From Pseudomonas putida (GTDB lineage Bacteria; Pseudomonadota; Gammaproteobacteria; Pseudomonadales; Pseudomonadaceae): a stretch of 64,000 nt of DNA. Position 1 is the stretch's first letter. Every line of letters starts with the position of its first letter. The stretch lies in assembly GCF_028682635.1 (NCBI RefSeq), contig NZ_JANHLK010000030.1, positions 1 through 64,000 on the forward strand, in the 5' to 3' direction. Positions 33,174-41,817 of this stretch are shown one piece after another. The position numbers were made by a program, and so were the translations under genes. Under the pieces are notes generated by a model. The model was not told the origin of the DNA, did no database searches, and saw only the letters and a list, made by a program, of their open reading frames with translations.

Positions 33174-34523
33174 ATGACAAAAATTAAACTGCTGCTTTCA
33201 ACCCTGTCGATCTCGCTGTGTGCCAGCACCGTGTTTGCAGCGGTGAGTCCTGAGGAGGCGGCGAAACTCAAGACTACCCTGACTCCGATGGGTGCCGAAA
33301 AAGCCGGCAACTCCGCCGGCACCATTCCGGCCTGGACTGGCGGGCTGACCAAGGACGTGGCCGGGCAGAAATCCGGCGATATGCCGGTCGACCCATTCCC
33401 CGGCGAGAAGCCGCTGTTGCAGATCACCGCGAAAAACGCAGCGCAGTATGCGGACAAGTTGAGCGAAGGGACGAAAGCCTTGCTCGCCAAATATCCAGAC
33501 ACTTTCCATCTTGATGTCTACCCGACTCATCGCACGGCGGCGGCTCCCGACAGCGTCTATCAAAAGACATTTGCCAACGCGACCAATTGCAAGACGACCA
33601 GTAATGGCTTGTCGGTGGAGGGCTGCTATGGCGGCATTCCGTTCCCCATCCCGAAAACCGGCAATGAGGTTATCTGGAATTTCCTGCTGCGCGTAGAAGC
33701 CGAATCCATTCAGATGGGTTACGCCAACGTCATTGGCAATGCTGACGGAACCCGCACGCTGGCCAGTCGTGGCGTCGAGAACTGGCAGTACCCGTATTAC
33801 TACAAGGACGGCGCCGCCGATAGGTGGTCGGGCCAATATGCGCTGCTGCGGTTTTTGACCAACGAACCACCGTTCAAGGCGGGGGAATCGTTGGTGACAC
33901 ATGACAGCATCAATGTCGAAGAGCCGCGGGAAGCCTGGCAGTATCTTGTCGGTCAACGCCGTGTACGTCGTGCGCCTACGGTGGGTTATGACACGCCAGA
34001 CTTCGTTGCTTCGGGAGCCAACTACTTCGATGAAGTCCACGGTTTCATCGGTCACCCTGATCGTTATGACTGGAAACTGGTCGGTAAGAAAGAGTTGTAC
34101 ATCCCGTACAACGACAACAAGTTCAACGCCGAAAAACGTGACGATGCCTTTGTCGCCAACCACCTCAATCCCGACAAGCTGCGCTGGGAACTTCACCGTG
34201 TCTGGGAGCTGGAAGCCACCGTCGCATCGGGCAAACGTCACGCCGTGCCGAAGCGCAAATTCTTCATTGATGAAGACAGCTGGACGGTTTCGCTGGTCGA
34301 TGGCTACGACGCCGAAGGCAAACTCTGGCGCGTTTCCCAGGTACTTCCATTCGTTGTGCCTTCCATTCCGGCAGTAGTCGTGAAGCCGGTGGTGATCTAC
34401 AACCTGCAAGCCAAGACGTACAGCGTCGTGCAAAGCCTGAACGGCGAAACTTACAGCGTCATACCGCGCAAACCCGAGAACTTCTTTACCGGTAACTCGG
34501 TAGCGTCCGGATCGGTGCGCTGA
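33174..34523 (+). CDS. DUF1329 periplasmic protein
   Basis: The 449-residue protein starts at ATG 33174, with a signal peptide (TKIKLLLSTLSISLCASTVFA). The mature part begins AVSPEEAAKLKTTLTPMGAEKAGNSAGTIPAWTGGL, the characteristic DUF1329 opening. Later landmarks are NGLSVEGCYGGIPFPIPKTGNEVIWNFLLR and a C-terminal half rich in Tyr and Trp. Fold predictions for this family (from general knowledge) suggest a LolA/LolB-like half barrel that could carry a hydrophobic ligand. It lies 24 bases after the DUF1302 gene, so the two act together between the membranes. Confidence 0.88.
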   Translation: MTKIKLLLSTLSISLCASTVFAAVSPEEAAKLKTTLTPMGAEKAGNSAGTIPAWTGGLTKDVAGQKSGDMPVDPFPGEKPLLQITAKNAAQYADKLSEGTKALLAKYPDTFHLDVYPTHRTAAAPDSVYQKTFANATNCKTTSNGLSVEGCYGGIPFPIPKTGNEVIWNFLLRVEAESIQMGYANVIGNADGTRTLASRGVENWQYPYYYKDGAADRWSGQYALLRFLTNEPPFKAGESLVTHDSINVEEPREAWQYLVGQRRVRRAPTVGYDTPDFVASGANYFDEVHGFIGHPDRYDWKLVGKKELYIPYNDNKFNAEKRDDAFVANHLNPDKLRWELHRVWELEATVASGKRHAVPKRKFFIDEDSWTVSLVDGYDAEGKLWRVSQVLPFVVPSIPAVVVKPVVIYNLQAKTYSVVQSLNGETYSVIPRKPENFFTGNSVASGSVR

Positions 34524-34611
34524 GCCTCGCAACAACTTTTTCAAACCTGTGTTGAATGGACGTCGCGCCACTGGCGGGGCGTCCACTGAACCTGATCATC
34601 GAGGCTCGCCA

Positions 34612-35736
34612 ATGCGTATTCAAGCACCCAGGCATCTACATAAACAACCGTTCAAGGCGTTCATGCTGAGCGTGTCGATCTTGACGGCGCTTTCTGGTAC
34701 AGCAGCGACGGCAGCCACCGATGGACTGCCGGTACAACCCGCCATCACCAGCGCCATGGCGGCGCAATCGGTGATGCTGAGTGTCGCGAGGGCAGGGCAA
34801 CGCCTCGTGGCCGTCGGCGAAAGAGGCTTCATCATTGTTTCTGACGACAATGGCAGTACCTGGAAGCAAATCGGGTCTCCCGTCAGCATGACCCTGGTCA
34901 AGGTTCGCTTCATCGATGATCTCGAAGGTTGGGCAGTCGGGCACGCCGGCGTTGTCTTGCATACTCGGGATGGTGGATTGAGCTGGAACAAACAGCTTGA
35001 TGGTGTCCAGGCAGCCGGGATCGAATTACAGGAAGCCAGGCAGGCCATGGACAGCTCTGCTGATTCCGAAAAGGCACAAGAGCGTCTGTCTCAAGCGCAG
35101 CAACTCGTGGATGATGGCCCCGACAAACCTTTGCTCGACCTGCTGTTTCTGGACGCCAAAAACGGGCTGGTCGTAGGGGCTTACGGACTCGCATTTGTCA
35201 CCCATGACGGTGGGCTGAGTTGGCAGTCCATCCGCTCCCGTATCGACAATCCAAACGGATTGCACCTGTACAGCATCGAGCGGGTCGGGGCGGATCTCTT
35301 CATCGCCGGCGAGCAGGGAACGCTATTACGCTCAGGTGACGAGGGGCAGACCTTCGAGTCGCTGACGTCTCCCTATGAGGGCACGACCTTCGGACTTCAA
35401 TCGACCAACAGCGGATCGATTCTGGCGTTCGGGCTTCGTGGCAAAGCCTTCGAGTCCAAAGATCGCGGCGATACCTGGCAGCGTCTCGACACCTTGCAGC
35501 CGGTCACGTTGACCAGTGGTCTGCGTCTTGCGGATGGGGCGGTGCTCCTGGCCGACGAGTCGGGCAGGGTGCTGCGCTTTGTGAATGGCGACACCAAAGG
35601 CTCTGCTATTCGGATCACTCAACCCGGTTACTTCACAGGCATGGCGCAAGCCGCAAACGGCGACCTCGTCATCAGTAGTGCACGCGGCATGCTGTCGTTA
35701 GCCGTTGCAGTTGAATCGTCGGAGCACGATCAATGA
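34612..35736 (+). CDS. YCF48-like beta-propeller protein
   Basis: The 374-residue protein starts at ATG 34612. A signal-like N-terminus (FKAFMLSVSILTALSGTAATAA) precedes repeated propeller blades with the YCF48/BNR pattern: GERGFIIVSDDNGSTWKQIG, GHAGVVLHTRDGGLSWNKQL, GAYGLAFVTHDGGLSWQSI, GEQGTLLRSGDEGQTFESL and LRGKAFESKDRGDTWQRL. A helical insert (LQEARQAMDSSADSEKAQERLSQAQQLVDDG) interrupts blades 2 and 3. It overlaps the RND gene by four bases. Such proteins accompany DUF1302/DUF1329/RND sets and may scaffold the complex in the periplasm. Confidence 0.87.
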   Translation: MRIQAPRHLHKQPFKAFMLSVSILTALSGTAATAATDGLPVQPAITSAMAAQSVMLSVARAGQRLVAVGERGFIIVSDDNGSTWKQIGSPVSMTLVKVRFIDDLEGWAVGHAGVVLHTRDGGLSWNKQLDGVQAAGIELQEARQAMDSSADSEKAQERLSQAQQLVDDGPDKPLLDLLFLDAKNGLVVGAYGLAFVTHDGGLSWQSIRSRIDNPNGLHLYSIERVGADLFIAGEQGTLLRSGDEGQTFESLTSPYEGTTFGLQSTNSGSILAFGLRGKAFESKDRGDTWQRLDTLQPVTLTSGLRLADGAVLLADESGRVLRFVNGDTKGSAIRITQPGYFTGMAQAANGDLVISSARGMLSLAVAVESSEHDQ

Positions 35737-38135
35737 ACAGCTTTACTCGTTCTGCCAAGCATCACACCGTCCCTCGAAAGGACAAGTTCGATCCTGCTTC
35801 CGGTACCCTGGTTGAACGGCTTTTGTTCAATCACCGCAGCATCATTCTGGGCATCTGTGTCTTGCTCAGCTTGGTGCTTGGCTACCAGGCGCTGAGTTTG
35901 AAACTGAATGCCGCCTTCGAAAAAATGATCCCGACGGATCACCCATATGTGCAGAACTACCTGAAAAATCGCGGCCAGTTGGGAGAGGGCGGCAACACCC
36001 TACGGATCGCAGTCGAAGCCAGGCAGGGCAGTATTTTTGATGCCGCGTACCTGGAGACGGTCAAGAAAATCAACGACGAGGTATTTTTGCTCCCCGGCGT
36101 CGACCGCTCGTACATGAAGTCACTGTGGACCCCAGCGACCCGCTGGATTGGTGTGACGGAAGAAGGTTTCGACGGCGGCCCGGTCATACCTGACAACTAT
36201 GACGGTTCGGTCAGTAGCCTGGAACAGGTTCGGCAGAACGTTGAAAAATCGGGTGAAATCGGCCGGCTCGTTGCCTCTAATTTCAAGTCCAGCATCGTGC
36301 TGTTACCTCTTCAGGAAACTGCCTCTGACGACGGTCAGCCGCTCGACTACAACGCGCTCTCAAGCCAGCTCGAACAGATTCGGGCCAAGTATGAAACCGA
36401 CAACATCAAAATCCACATTACCGGTTTCGCCAAGGTGGTGGGCGATCTGATTGACGGCATGCGGCAGATGCAGCTGTTCTTCGCAGCGACATTGGTGATC
36501 TGTGGCATCGTGTTGTTCTGGTACACCCGGTGCGTGCGCAGCACATTGTTGGTGCTGCTGTGCTCGATCATTGCCGTGGTCTGGTTGCTCGGCTTGCTGC
36601 CAACCTTGGGCTTTGACCTCGACCCGTACTCGATCCTTGTCCCGTTCCTGGTGTTTGCCATCGGGTTGAGCCATGGCGCGCAGAAAATGAACGGCATCAT
36701 GCAGGACATCGGGCGCGGCGCCGACAAACTAGTGGCGGCCCGCTTCACTTTCCGTCGTTTGTTTTTGACCGGCTTGATGGCGCTGGTGGCCGATGCCGTG
36801 GGTTTCGCGGTGCTGATGATCATCAAGATTCCGGTGATCCAGGATCTGGCGGTCGCCGCGACGATAGGGGTGCTGACCTTGATTTTCACCAACCTGATTC
36901 TGTTGCCGATTCTGTTGTCGTACACCGGTGTCAGCAAAGCGGCGGCGCAACGTGAAGCGGCGAACGACAAGTTTTCGCAGCTGGACGCTCAGCATACCCG
37001 GCATCCATTCTGGGCTTTTCTGGATCGCTTTACCGAGCGAAAATGGGCGAGCAGTGCGATCATTATCGCCGTCCTGCTGGGGGCGGCAGGCTTTACGGTC
37101 AGCCTGCATGTGAAGATCGGTGACCTCAATCCCGGGGCGCCAGAACTGCGTCCGGAATCTCGCTACAACAGCGACAACCGCTTCATGGTCAGCAACTTCT
37201 CTGCCAGCAGCGACAAGTATGTGGTGATGGTGAAAACGCCGCAGTACTTCTGCGCCAATTACCAGACGCTGGTGTCAGTCGATGCACTGGAAGCGCAGCT
37301 TCAACAGCTGTCAGGGGTGGTATCCACGACATCGTTGGCGGCACTGAGCAAACAGGCCGCAGCGGGCATGAATGAAGGCAGCATGACCTGGTACGAGATA
37401 CCCCTTAACCAGGGATTGTTGAATGCAATCATCACCCGGGCGCCGCGAGAGCTGTTCAACCAGAATTGCGATCTGCTGACGGTGTATGTCTATCTGAAGG
37501 ATCACAAGGCAGACACGCTCACCAGCGTGGTTCAAACCGTCGAACAGTTCGCGGCGTCCCATAACTCAGATCAGATCCAGTTCCTCAATGCGGCGGGCAA
37601 TGCCGGCATCGAAGCGGCCACCAATATCGTGGTGAACCGTTCGAACGTGCAGATGCTGTTCATGGTGTACGCGGCCGTCATCGCGCTGTGCTTCATTACG
37701 TTCAGATCCTGGCGAGCGGTCGTGTGCACGGTACTGCCGCTGATGCTGACCTCCGTTCTGTGTGAGGCCTTGATGGTGGGACTGAACATCGGCGTAAAGG
37801 TCGCGACGTTGCCCGTGATCGCGTTGGGGGTGGGTATTGGTGTGGATTATGCGTTGTACATCCTCAGCGTAACACTCACCAATCTGCGAAATGGCTCAAG
37901 CCTGTCGGATGCTTACTACCTGGCCCTGCTTTCTACGGGGAAGGTGGTGGTGATGACCGGGATCACGCTGGGCATTGCCGTCCTCACCTGGGTGCTGTCA
38001 CCTATCAAGTTCCAAGCTGACATGGGCATCTTGCTCGGGTTCATGTTCATCTGGAACATGGTGGGCGCGCTTGTACTGGTTCCGGCACTGGCGCACTTTC
38101 TGCTCAAGCCAAAATCTTTTCCTGCAACAGCGTAA
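35733..38135 (+). CDS. MMPL/RND-family transporter
   Basis: The 800-residue inner-membrane protein has the RND layout: a segment near residues 32-52 (HRSIILGICVLLSLVLGYQAL) and a first periplasmic loop. A cluster of membrane segments with the sterol-sensing-like stretch (LGFDLDPYSILVPFLVFAIGLSHGAQKMNGI) follows, then a second loop and a second cluster (VIALGVGIGVDYALYILSVTL). The GxxxD motifs in the membrane clusters fit proton coupling. With no adaptor or TolC gene nearby, it belongs to the two-part MMPL type that handles lipids or hydrophobic compounds. Together with DUF1302, DUF1329 and YCF48 it forms a complete envelope transport module. Import versus export cannot be decided. Confidence 0.9.
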   Translation: MNSFTRSAKHHTVPRKDKFDPASGTLVERLLFNHRSIILGICVLLSLVLGYQALSLKLNAAFEKMIPTDHPYVQNYLKNRGQLGEGGNTLRIAVEARQGSIFDAAYLETVKKINDEVFLLPGVDRSYMKSLWTPATRWIGVTEEGFDGGPVIPDNYDGSVSSLEQVRQNVEKSGEIGRLVASNFKSSIVLLPLQETASDDGQPLDYNALSSQLEQIRAKYETDNIKIHITGFAKVVGDLIDGMRQMQLFFAATLVICGIVLFWYTRCVRSTLLVLLCSIIAVVWLLGLLPTLGFDLDPYSILVPFLVFAIGLSHGAQKMNGIMQDIGRGADKLVAARFTFRRLFLTGLMALVADAVGFAVLMIIKIPVIQDLAVAATIGVLTLIFTNLILLPILLSYTGVSKAAAQREAANDKFSQLDAQHTRHPFWAFLDRFTERKWASSAIIIAVLLGAAGFTVSLHVKIGDLNPGAPELRPESRYNSDNRFMVSNFSASSDKYVVMVKTPQYFCANYQTLVSVDALEAQLQQLSGVVSTTSLAALSKQAAAGMNEGSMTWYEIPLNQGLLNAIITRAPRELFNQNCDLLTVYVYLKDHKADTLTSVVQTVEQFAASHNSDQIQFLNAAGNAGIEAATNIVVNRSNVQMLFMVYAAVIALCFITFRSWRAVVCTVLPLMLTSVLCEALMVGLNIGVKVATLPVIALGVGIGVDYALYILSVTLTNLRNGSSLSDAYYLALLSTGKVVVMTGITLGIAVLTWVLSPIKFQADMGILLGFMFIWNMVGALVLVPALAHFLLKPKSFPATA

Positions 38136-38150
38136 TTTCCAAATACGAGT

Positions 38151-38175
38151 GCGGATTCAGTAGCGCTGAATCCGC
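38151..38175 (+). terminator. Stem-loop after the RND gene
   Basis: GCGGATTCAG and CTGAATCCGC form a perfect 10-bp stem with a TAGCG loop, 16 bases after the stop. A short TCTTCGTT follows instead of a full T run. Confidence 0.7.
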
Positions 38176-38216
38176 TCTTCGTTGTGTATCTCAAACACGA
38201 TGGCTTGATTAACTGA

Positions 38217-39029
38217 ATGATCAAATATGCAGCGAACCTCACCTTGCTCTTCACCGAATGGTCTTTCGAGGATCGATTTAGCGCCGCACGGGACGCTGGC
38301 TTTGAGGCTGTTGAGTTCAGTTTTCCTCGCGACATGGCGGCAGCAGAAATAGCTGGGACTTTACGTCGCACAGGCCTTCAACAAGTATTGGCAACAGTAC
38401 CTCTACGACCTGGTAGTAAGGGGCTAGCTGCTCAGTCCGGAAAGGCTCGTGACTTTCGTGAGGATTTCAACCTGGGACTTGAATATGCCGTCGAAGGAGG
38501 AAGTCCACTGCTTCATGTGCTATCTGGAGTGGTTGAGCAGAAAAATTACGCTGTATCAGGAGGGCAATTTGACGACAACATGCGCTGGGCCATCCAGGAG
38601 GCTGCCCGTCATGGCGTAAAGGTTGTGATTGAAGCCATCAATCAAACTTCAGTGCCAGGCTATTTTATTCGGACACTGGCGGGAGCCGTCAGCTGGACGC
38701 AAAGACTTGAAGGGCTAGGCCTGATTCTGGATCTTTATCATGCTGCGATGGAGCGGTTGGATCCTCTTGCTTGCCTCGATCTCCTTCTTCCTCAAGCCGA
38801 CCATTTACAGATTGCCGGCTACCCAGGACGGCACGAGCCTAATATCGGTAATTTGAACCTGGCTAGAGTTCTAGATTCGATAGATGCACATCCTTATACA
38901 GGCTGGGTTGGATGTGAGTATCAGCCTGCTATTGGGACTCTCGAAGGTATTGGCTGGCTTGATAGTTTTTGTGGAGTTCAAGATGCCAGTGAAAGTAGGT
39001 TGCTGGCACGATTAACAGCGCTGCACTAA
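38217..39029 (+). CDS. Hydroxypyruvate isomerase-like TIM-barrel protein
   Basis: The 270-residue protein starts at ATG 38217. It matches the Hyi/OtnI branch of xylose isomerase-like barrels: YAANLTLLFTEWSFEDRFSAARDAGFEAVEF, metal and acid residues in VVIEAINQTSVPGYF (Glu), GLILDLYHAAMERLDP (Asp, His), DHLQIAGYPGRHEP and YTGWVGCEYQP (Glu). Hyi interconverts hydroxypyruvate and tartronate semialdehyde; OtnI acts on 2-oxotetronate. The gene follows the RND terminator and is richer in A/T than the cluster, so it may not belong to it. No obvious ribosome site is seen directly before the ATG. Confidence 0.88.
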   Translation: MIKYAANLTLLFTEWSFEDRFSAARDAGFEAVEFSFPRDMAAAEIAGTLRRTGLQQVLATVPLRPGSKGLAAQSGKARDFREDFNLGLEYAVEGGSPLLHVLSGVVEQKNYAVSGGQFDDNMRWAIQEAARHGVKVVIEAINQTSVPGYFIRTLAGAVSWTQRLEGLGLILDLYHAAMERLDPLACLDLLLPQADHLQIAGYPGRHEPNIGNLNLARVLDSIDAHPYTGWVGCEYQPAIGTLEGIGWLDSFCGVQDASESRLLARLTALH

Positions 39030-39224
39030 TCTGGAACAGGTTCGTGGCTCACAACAATGTGCCGGGTAACTCAATGATTCGAGGATGCGGTTGCATGAAC
39101 ACGCCAGCTGTGGCATAGAGGCTTTGATTGAAGGCGTACAGGCCGTGATCAGTGATCAGGTGCATTTGAAAGGACGCTTATCGTATTTCTGCGCGTCGAT
39201 AAATCTAAAGGCGACGGTAGAAAT

Positions 39225-39544
39225 CTACCGACGCCGTATGGAAAGGTACCAATCAACATAGGGCGTATTGGTGACCTGTCGTTTATTAAAGTCAGGGCTC
39301 CCGTCGTCCCACCAGACTGACCCGCGCTCGCCGAGCGCTATCTTCCCCTTCTGTACCTTCGCCCTTGCCGCCGACAACAACAACCCATGATCATCAGAAG
39401 CCTCGCTGCCTTTACCTCGCGACGTGCAACCATCAAGTCGTTGACCAGGAGCTGTCACGCATCCTCATCCAGATATGGATTGGCGCAACGCCACAGCTGC
39501 CTTTTGACTACGAAGTAGCGACCGTCAGGTATTGTCGGATTCAT
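39225..39544 (-). pseudogene. Broken small conserved protein
   Basis: From ATG 39544 (GGAG upstream) the frame reads NPTIPDGRYFVVKRQLWRCANPYLDEDA, then meets a TGA at about 39459. Beyond it the same frame continues as QLLVNDLMVARREVKAA. A shift near 39410 leads into AARAKVQKGKIALGERGSVWWDDGSPDFNKRQVTNTPYVDWY. The pieces together match what I recall of a small (about 105-residue) conserved Pseudomonas protein of unknown function. One nonsense change and one frameshift have killed it. Confidence 0.7.
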
Positions 39545-39660
39545 CTTTGAATCTCCAAAGCCTTTATCGCAAGCTTCAAAAACAACTCCAACATGGCCGG
39601 ACCGCATGCCCCCCTCACGAGGTGACTAACGTCGGTTCCGACCACGATCAACTAAGCTAG

Positions 39661-40115
39661 ATGGACAAGCAGGCCCGCGAAGCGATGGCGTCAGATACGT
39701 TGTCGGTAGTGCTGACCGAGGTTACTTCAAAAGCGAACAAATCCTGGGTTGTCACAATGCAGGCATTACCGCCTATGTGCCCAAGCCGATGACCTCTGGA
39801 GCCAAGGCTGACGGGCGTTCCAATAACGATGCCTTCATCTATGATGCGGCAAAAAACGAATACCTTTGTCCAGCTGGCGAGGCGCTGATCTGGCACTACT
39901 CCTAGGTTGAAAAAGTCCTGAAGTTGCATCGTTATTGGAGTTCGAAATGCCAAGGCTGCGAGTTGAAATCGCAGTGCACTCCGAATACAGAACAACGAGT
40001 TCGACGCTGGGAGCATGAATCTGTATTGGAGGAAATGCATCTTCGGCTGAGCAAAGCACCGGAGATGGCGCGTCCGAGAACGGACAGTTGAGCATCCCTT
40101 CGGGCGAATGCCGTA
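39661..40115 (+). pseudogene. IS1182-family transposase, C-terminal half
   Basis: The plus strand reads DKQAREAMASDTLSVV, then after a one-base loss near 39707 DRGYFKSEQILGCHNAGITAYVPKPMTSGAKADGRS. It continues with NNDAFIYDAAKNEYLCPAGEALIWHYS and a TAG (about 39904). KLHRYWSSKCQGCELKSQCTP and VEHPFGRMP follow. This is the DDE half and Cys-rich tail of IS1182 transposases. It meets an inverted N-terminal half at 40090-40115. Confidence 0.85.
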
Positions 40116-40322
40116 GCAACAACCCACGATCAGAATTCGAATCATCAGTTCGGGATCAATCGACAGACGCCCAATCGGGCTATAGAAATCGGCGAGCTGA
40201 GGGCGCAGGTCGCTCAGATCGAGACACCAATCAATGCTGCGCAGAAGGTGATTGGCTGGGATGTGATTTTCAAGGTTGAACGAGTAGAACAGCCGCTCCT
40301 GCCCACTCGATAACTGTCCCAT
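40090..40322 (-). pseudogene. IS1182-family transposase, N-terminal half (inverted)
   Basis: On the minus strand from ATG 40322: GQLSSGQERLFYSFNLENHIPANHLLRSIDWCLDLSDL, RPQLADFYSPIGRLSIDPELMIRILIVGCCYGIR, the standard IS1182 N-terminus. It ends at the junction with the plus-strand C-terminal half. The two halves face each other, so the element was rearranged by inversion and deletion. Confidence 0.85.
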
Positions 40323-41316
40323 CGTGCTGCGAGCTTCTCTGCTGGCCGATGCGAGGGTTTTGCCGCAGGCCAGACAGGAGAGCTACTTTTTCAACAGAAT
40401 CGGCCGATTATTGCCTGTCGAAAAAGGGGACGAACACGCTTACCGTTTTTAAGAACTAATGACTTCATTTTATTTTCTAATGACCACTGAAGGGAAGGTA
40501 GGCGGTAATTGCAATAAGCTGTGTAAACCAAAAGTTTATAGTGACCTTTATGGAAACCTTCAGGAGTATCGAATGATTTGTGCGCAGTGCCGGGGTCGGC
40601 AGTGTCGCGAAGGCCGCTTGATGCAAGCGCGATACCGACTGCGGGGCCAACAGTGTCGCCAAGCTGGAGGTGTGCTTCGGAGTGCGGGTGTTTAGCACCG
40701 CACCGCGGATATTCCTCTAGCAACGGCCCGACATCACGACATAAAACATTTCACATACGGCGCCTATGCTGGCCTTTAACGTTCCCGCGACACGGCTGGC
40801 TATGGTTGGCGGATTCCATTCTTAATGAAAAGAATTCCAATCGTAGTGAAAACTCATGGCTGGTTTATGTCCCCGGCAGGGCACAATCCGACGCTTGCCT
40901 GGGTGCGTTGAGCATTTTGATTATTAAATAGTCAGTTTCGATCATGAGACCCAGCAGGGTGCCTCTTGGCTATTTCGGATGACTGACGTGGAGAAAAACT
41001 CTTGGGCTATTCTTCGATCGCTCGTTTTTTTAGAGTTTTCGCAATAATTTCAGCGATAAACCCGGACTGTCATTTCACGAACTACGGGTTGACCTGATCT
41101 GTCAGGGGGGCGATTCCGCGATTTACGGCGGATTCGAACGTCCCATGGCGTGGAAGCCCGCAATCCGACACCGACCAATTGTGTTCAAGGTTTCAACTGA
41201 CTATTGGGCAGCGCGTTAGGCCATCGTCGGACACCAAGATCTGAAACTTCACGATTGCACCCTCAATCGTTCCAAGCAGACTGGTCAGTCCGTTGCCGCT
41301 GAAGGTTCGGATGACC
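40323..41316. other. Gene-poor accessory DNA
   Basis: Starts with the likely outer edge of the IS remnant (TACTTTTTCAACAGAATCGG at 40383-40402). The rest has short frames only, without motifs I can recognise. Confidence 0.4.
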
Positions 41317-41451
41317 ATGAGCGACTCGGTAGCGGTCTGTGCCACGGCGATCCAAGGCCTAGGCATCGCGCTGGTGAGCATGACGTTTGCCGCAGGTTAT
41401 CTGGAGGCGGGGGACATTGCAGACGGTATTGCCGGAATGAAATCTCGATGA
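41317..41451 (+). pseudogene. Possible LysR effector-domain fragment
   Basis: The frame reads AVCATAIQGLGIALVSMTFAAGYLEAGDI, similar to the AAIxGxGIAL...V...L.AG segment near the C-terminus of GcvA-type LysR regulators. Nothing else of the gene can be seen. Weak call. Confidence 0.3.
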
Positions 41452-41667
41452 AACTACATTTCTATCTATTTCGCTGAACACCGTTTCTTGCCGGGCAGAC
41501 TGGAGTTTAATACTGAGCAGTCCTAGCAATCTGCTACCTGCGAGTCCGTTTGTCCGGAATCTAGGTGAAGGGGACAGGCAATTTGAAAATCCATCCGTCC
41601 GGCTAAAAGCAAGACTTTATCCAGGGTGTAGGCTGTAGTGTGGGCTAGCAGACTTTTACCCCAGAAA

Positions 41668-41700
41668 CGACAAAGCCCCGAAAAATCAGGGCTTTGTCGT
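41668..41700. terminator. Strong stem-loop near the integrase 3' side
   Basis: ACGACAAAGCCC (41668-41679) and GGGCTTTGTCGT (41689-41700) pair perfectly over 12 bp around CGAAAAATC. It lies about 120 bases beyond the integrase stop. Confidence 0.8.
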
Positions 41701-41817
41701 ATAAAGATGGCGGAGGCGATGTCATCGATGGATGGCGCCTGGTGGATGACTCCCCAAGTAGACGCCAGAAATGTATCTGTTCAAGATATTATTTTTCGGA
41801 GCTCCACTGAATGCTAA

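Noticed and set aside
33198..34586. 462-codon minus-strand frame opposite the DUF1329 gene
   Set aside because: Shadow; the plus frame has a signal peptide and a family match.
39657..40322. Single 221-codon transposase on the minus strand
   Set aside because: Only the first 78 or so residues match IS1182; the remainder is the antisense of the plus-strand C-terminal half.
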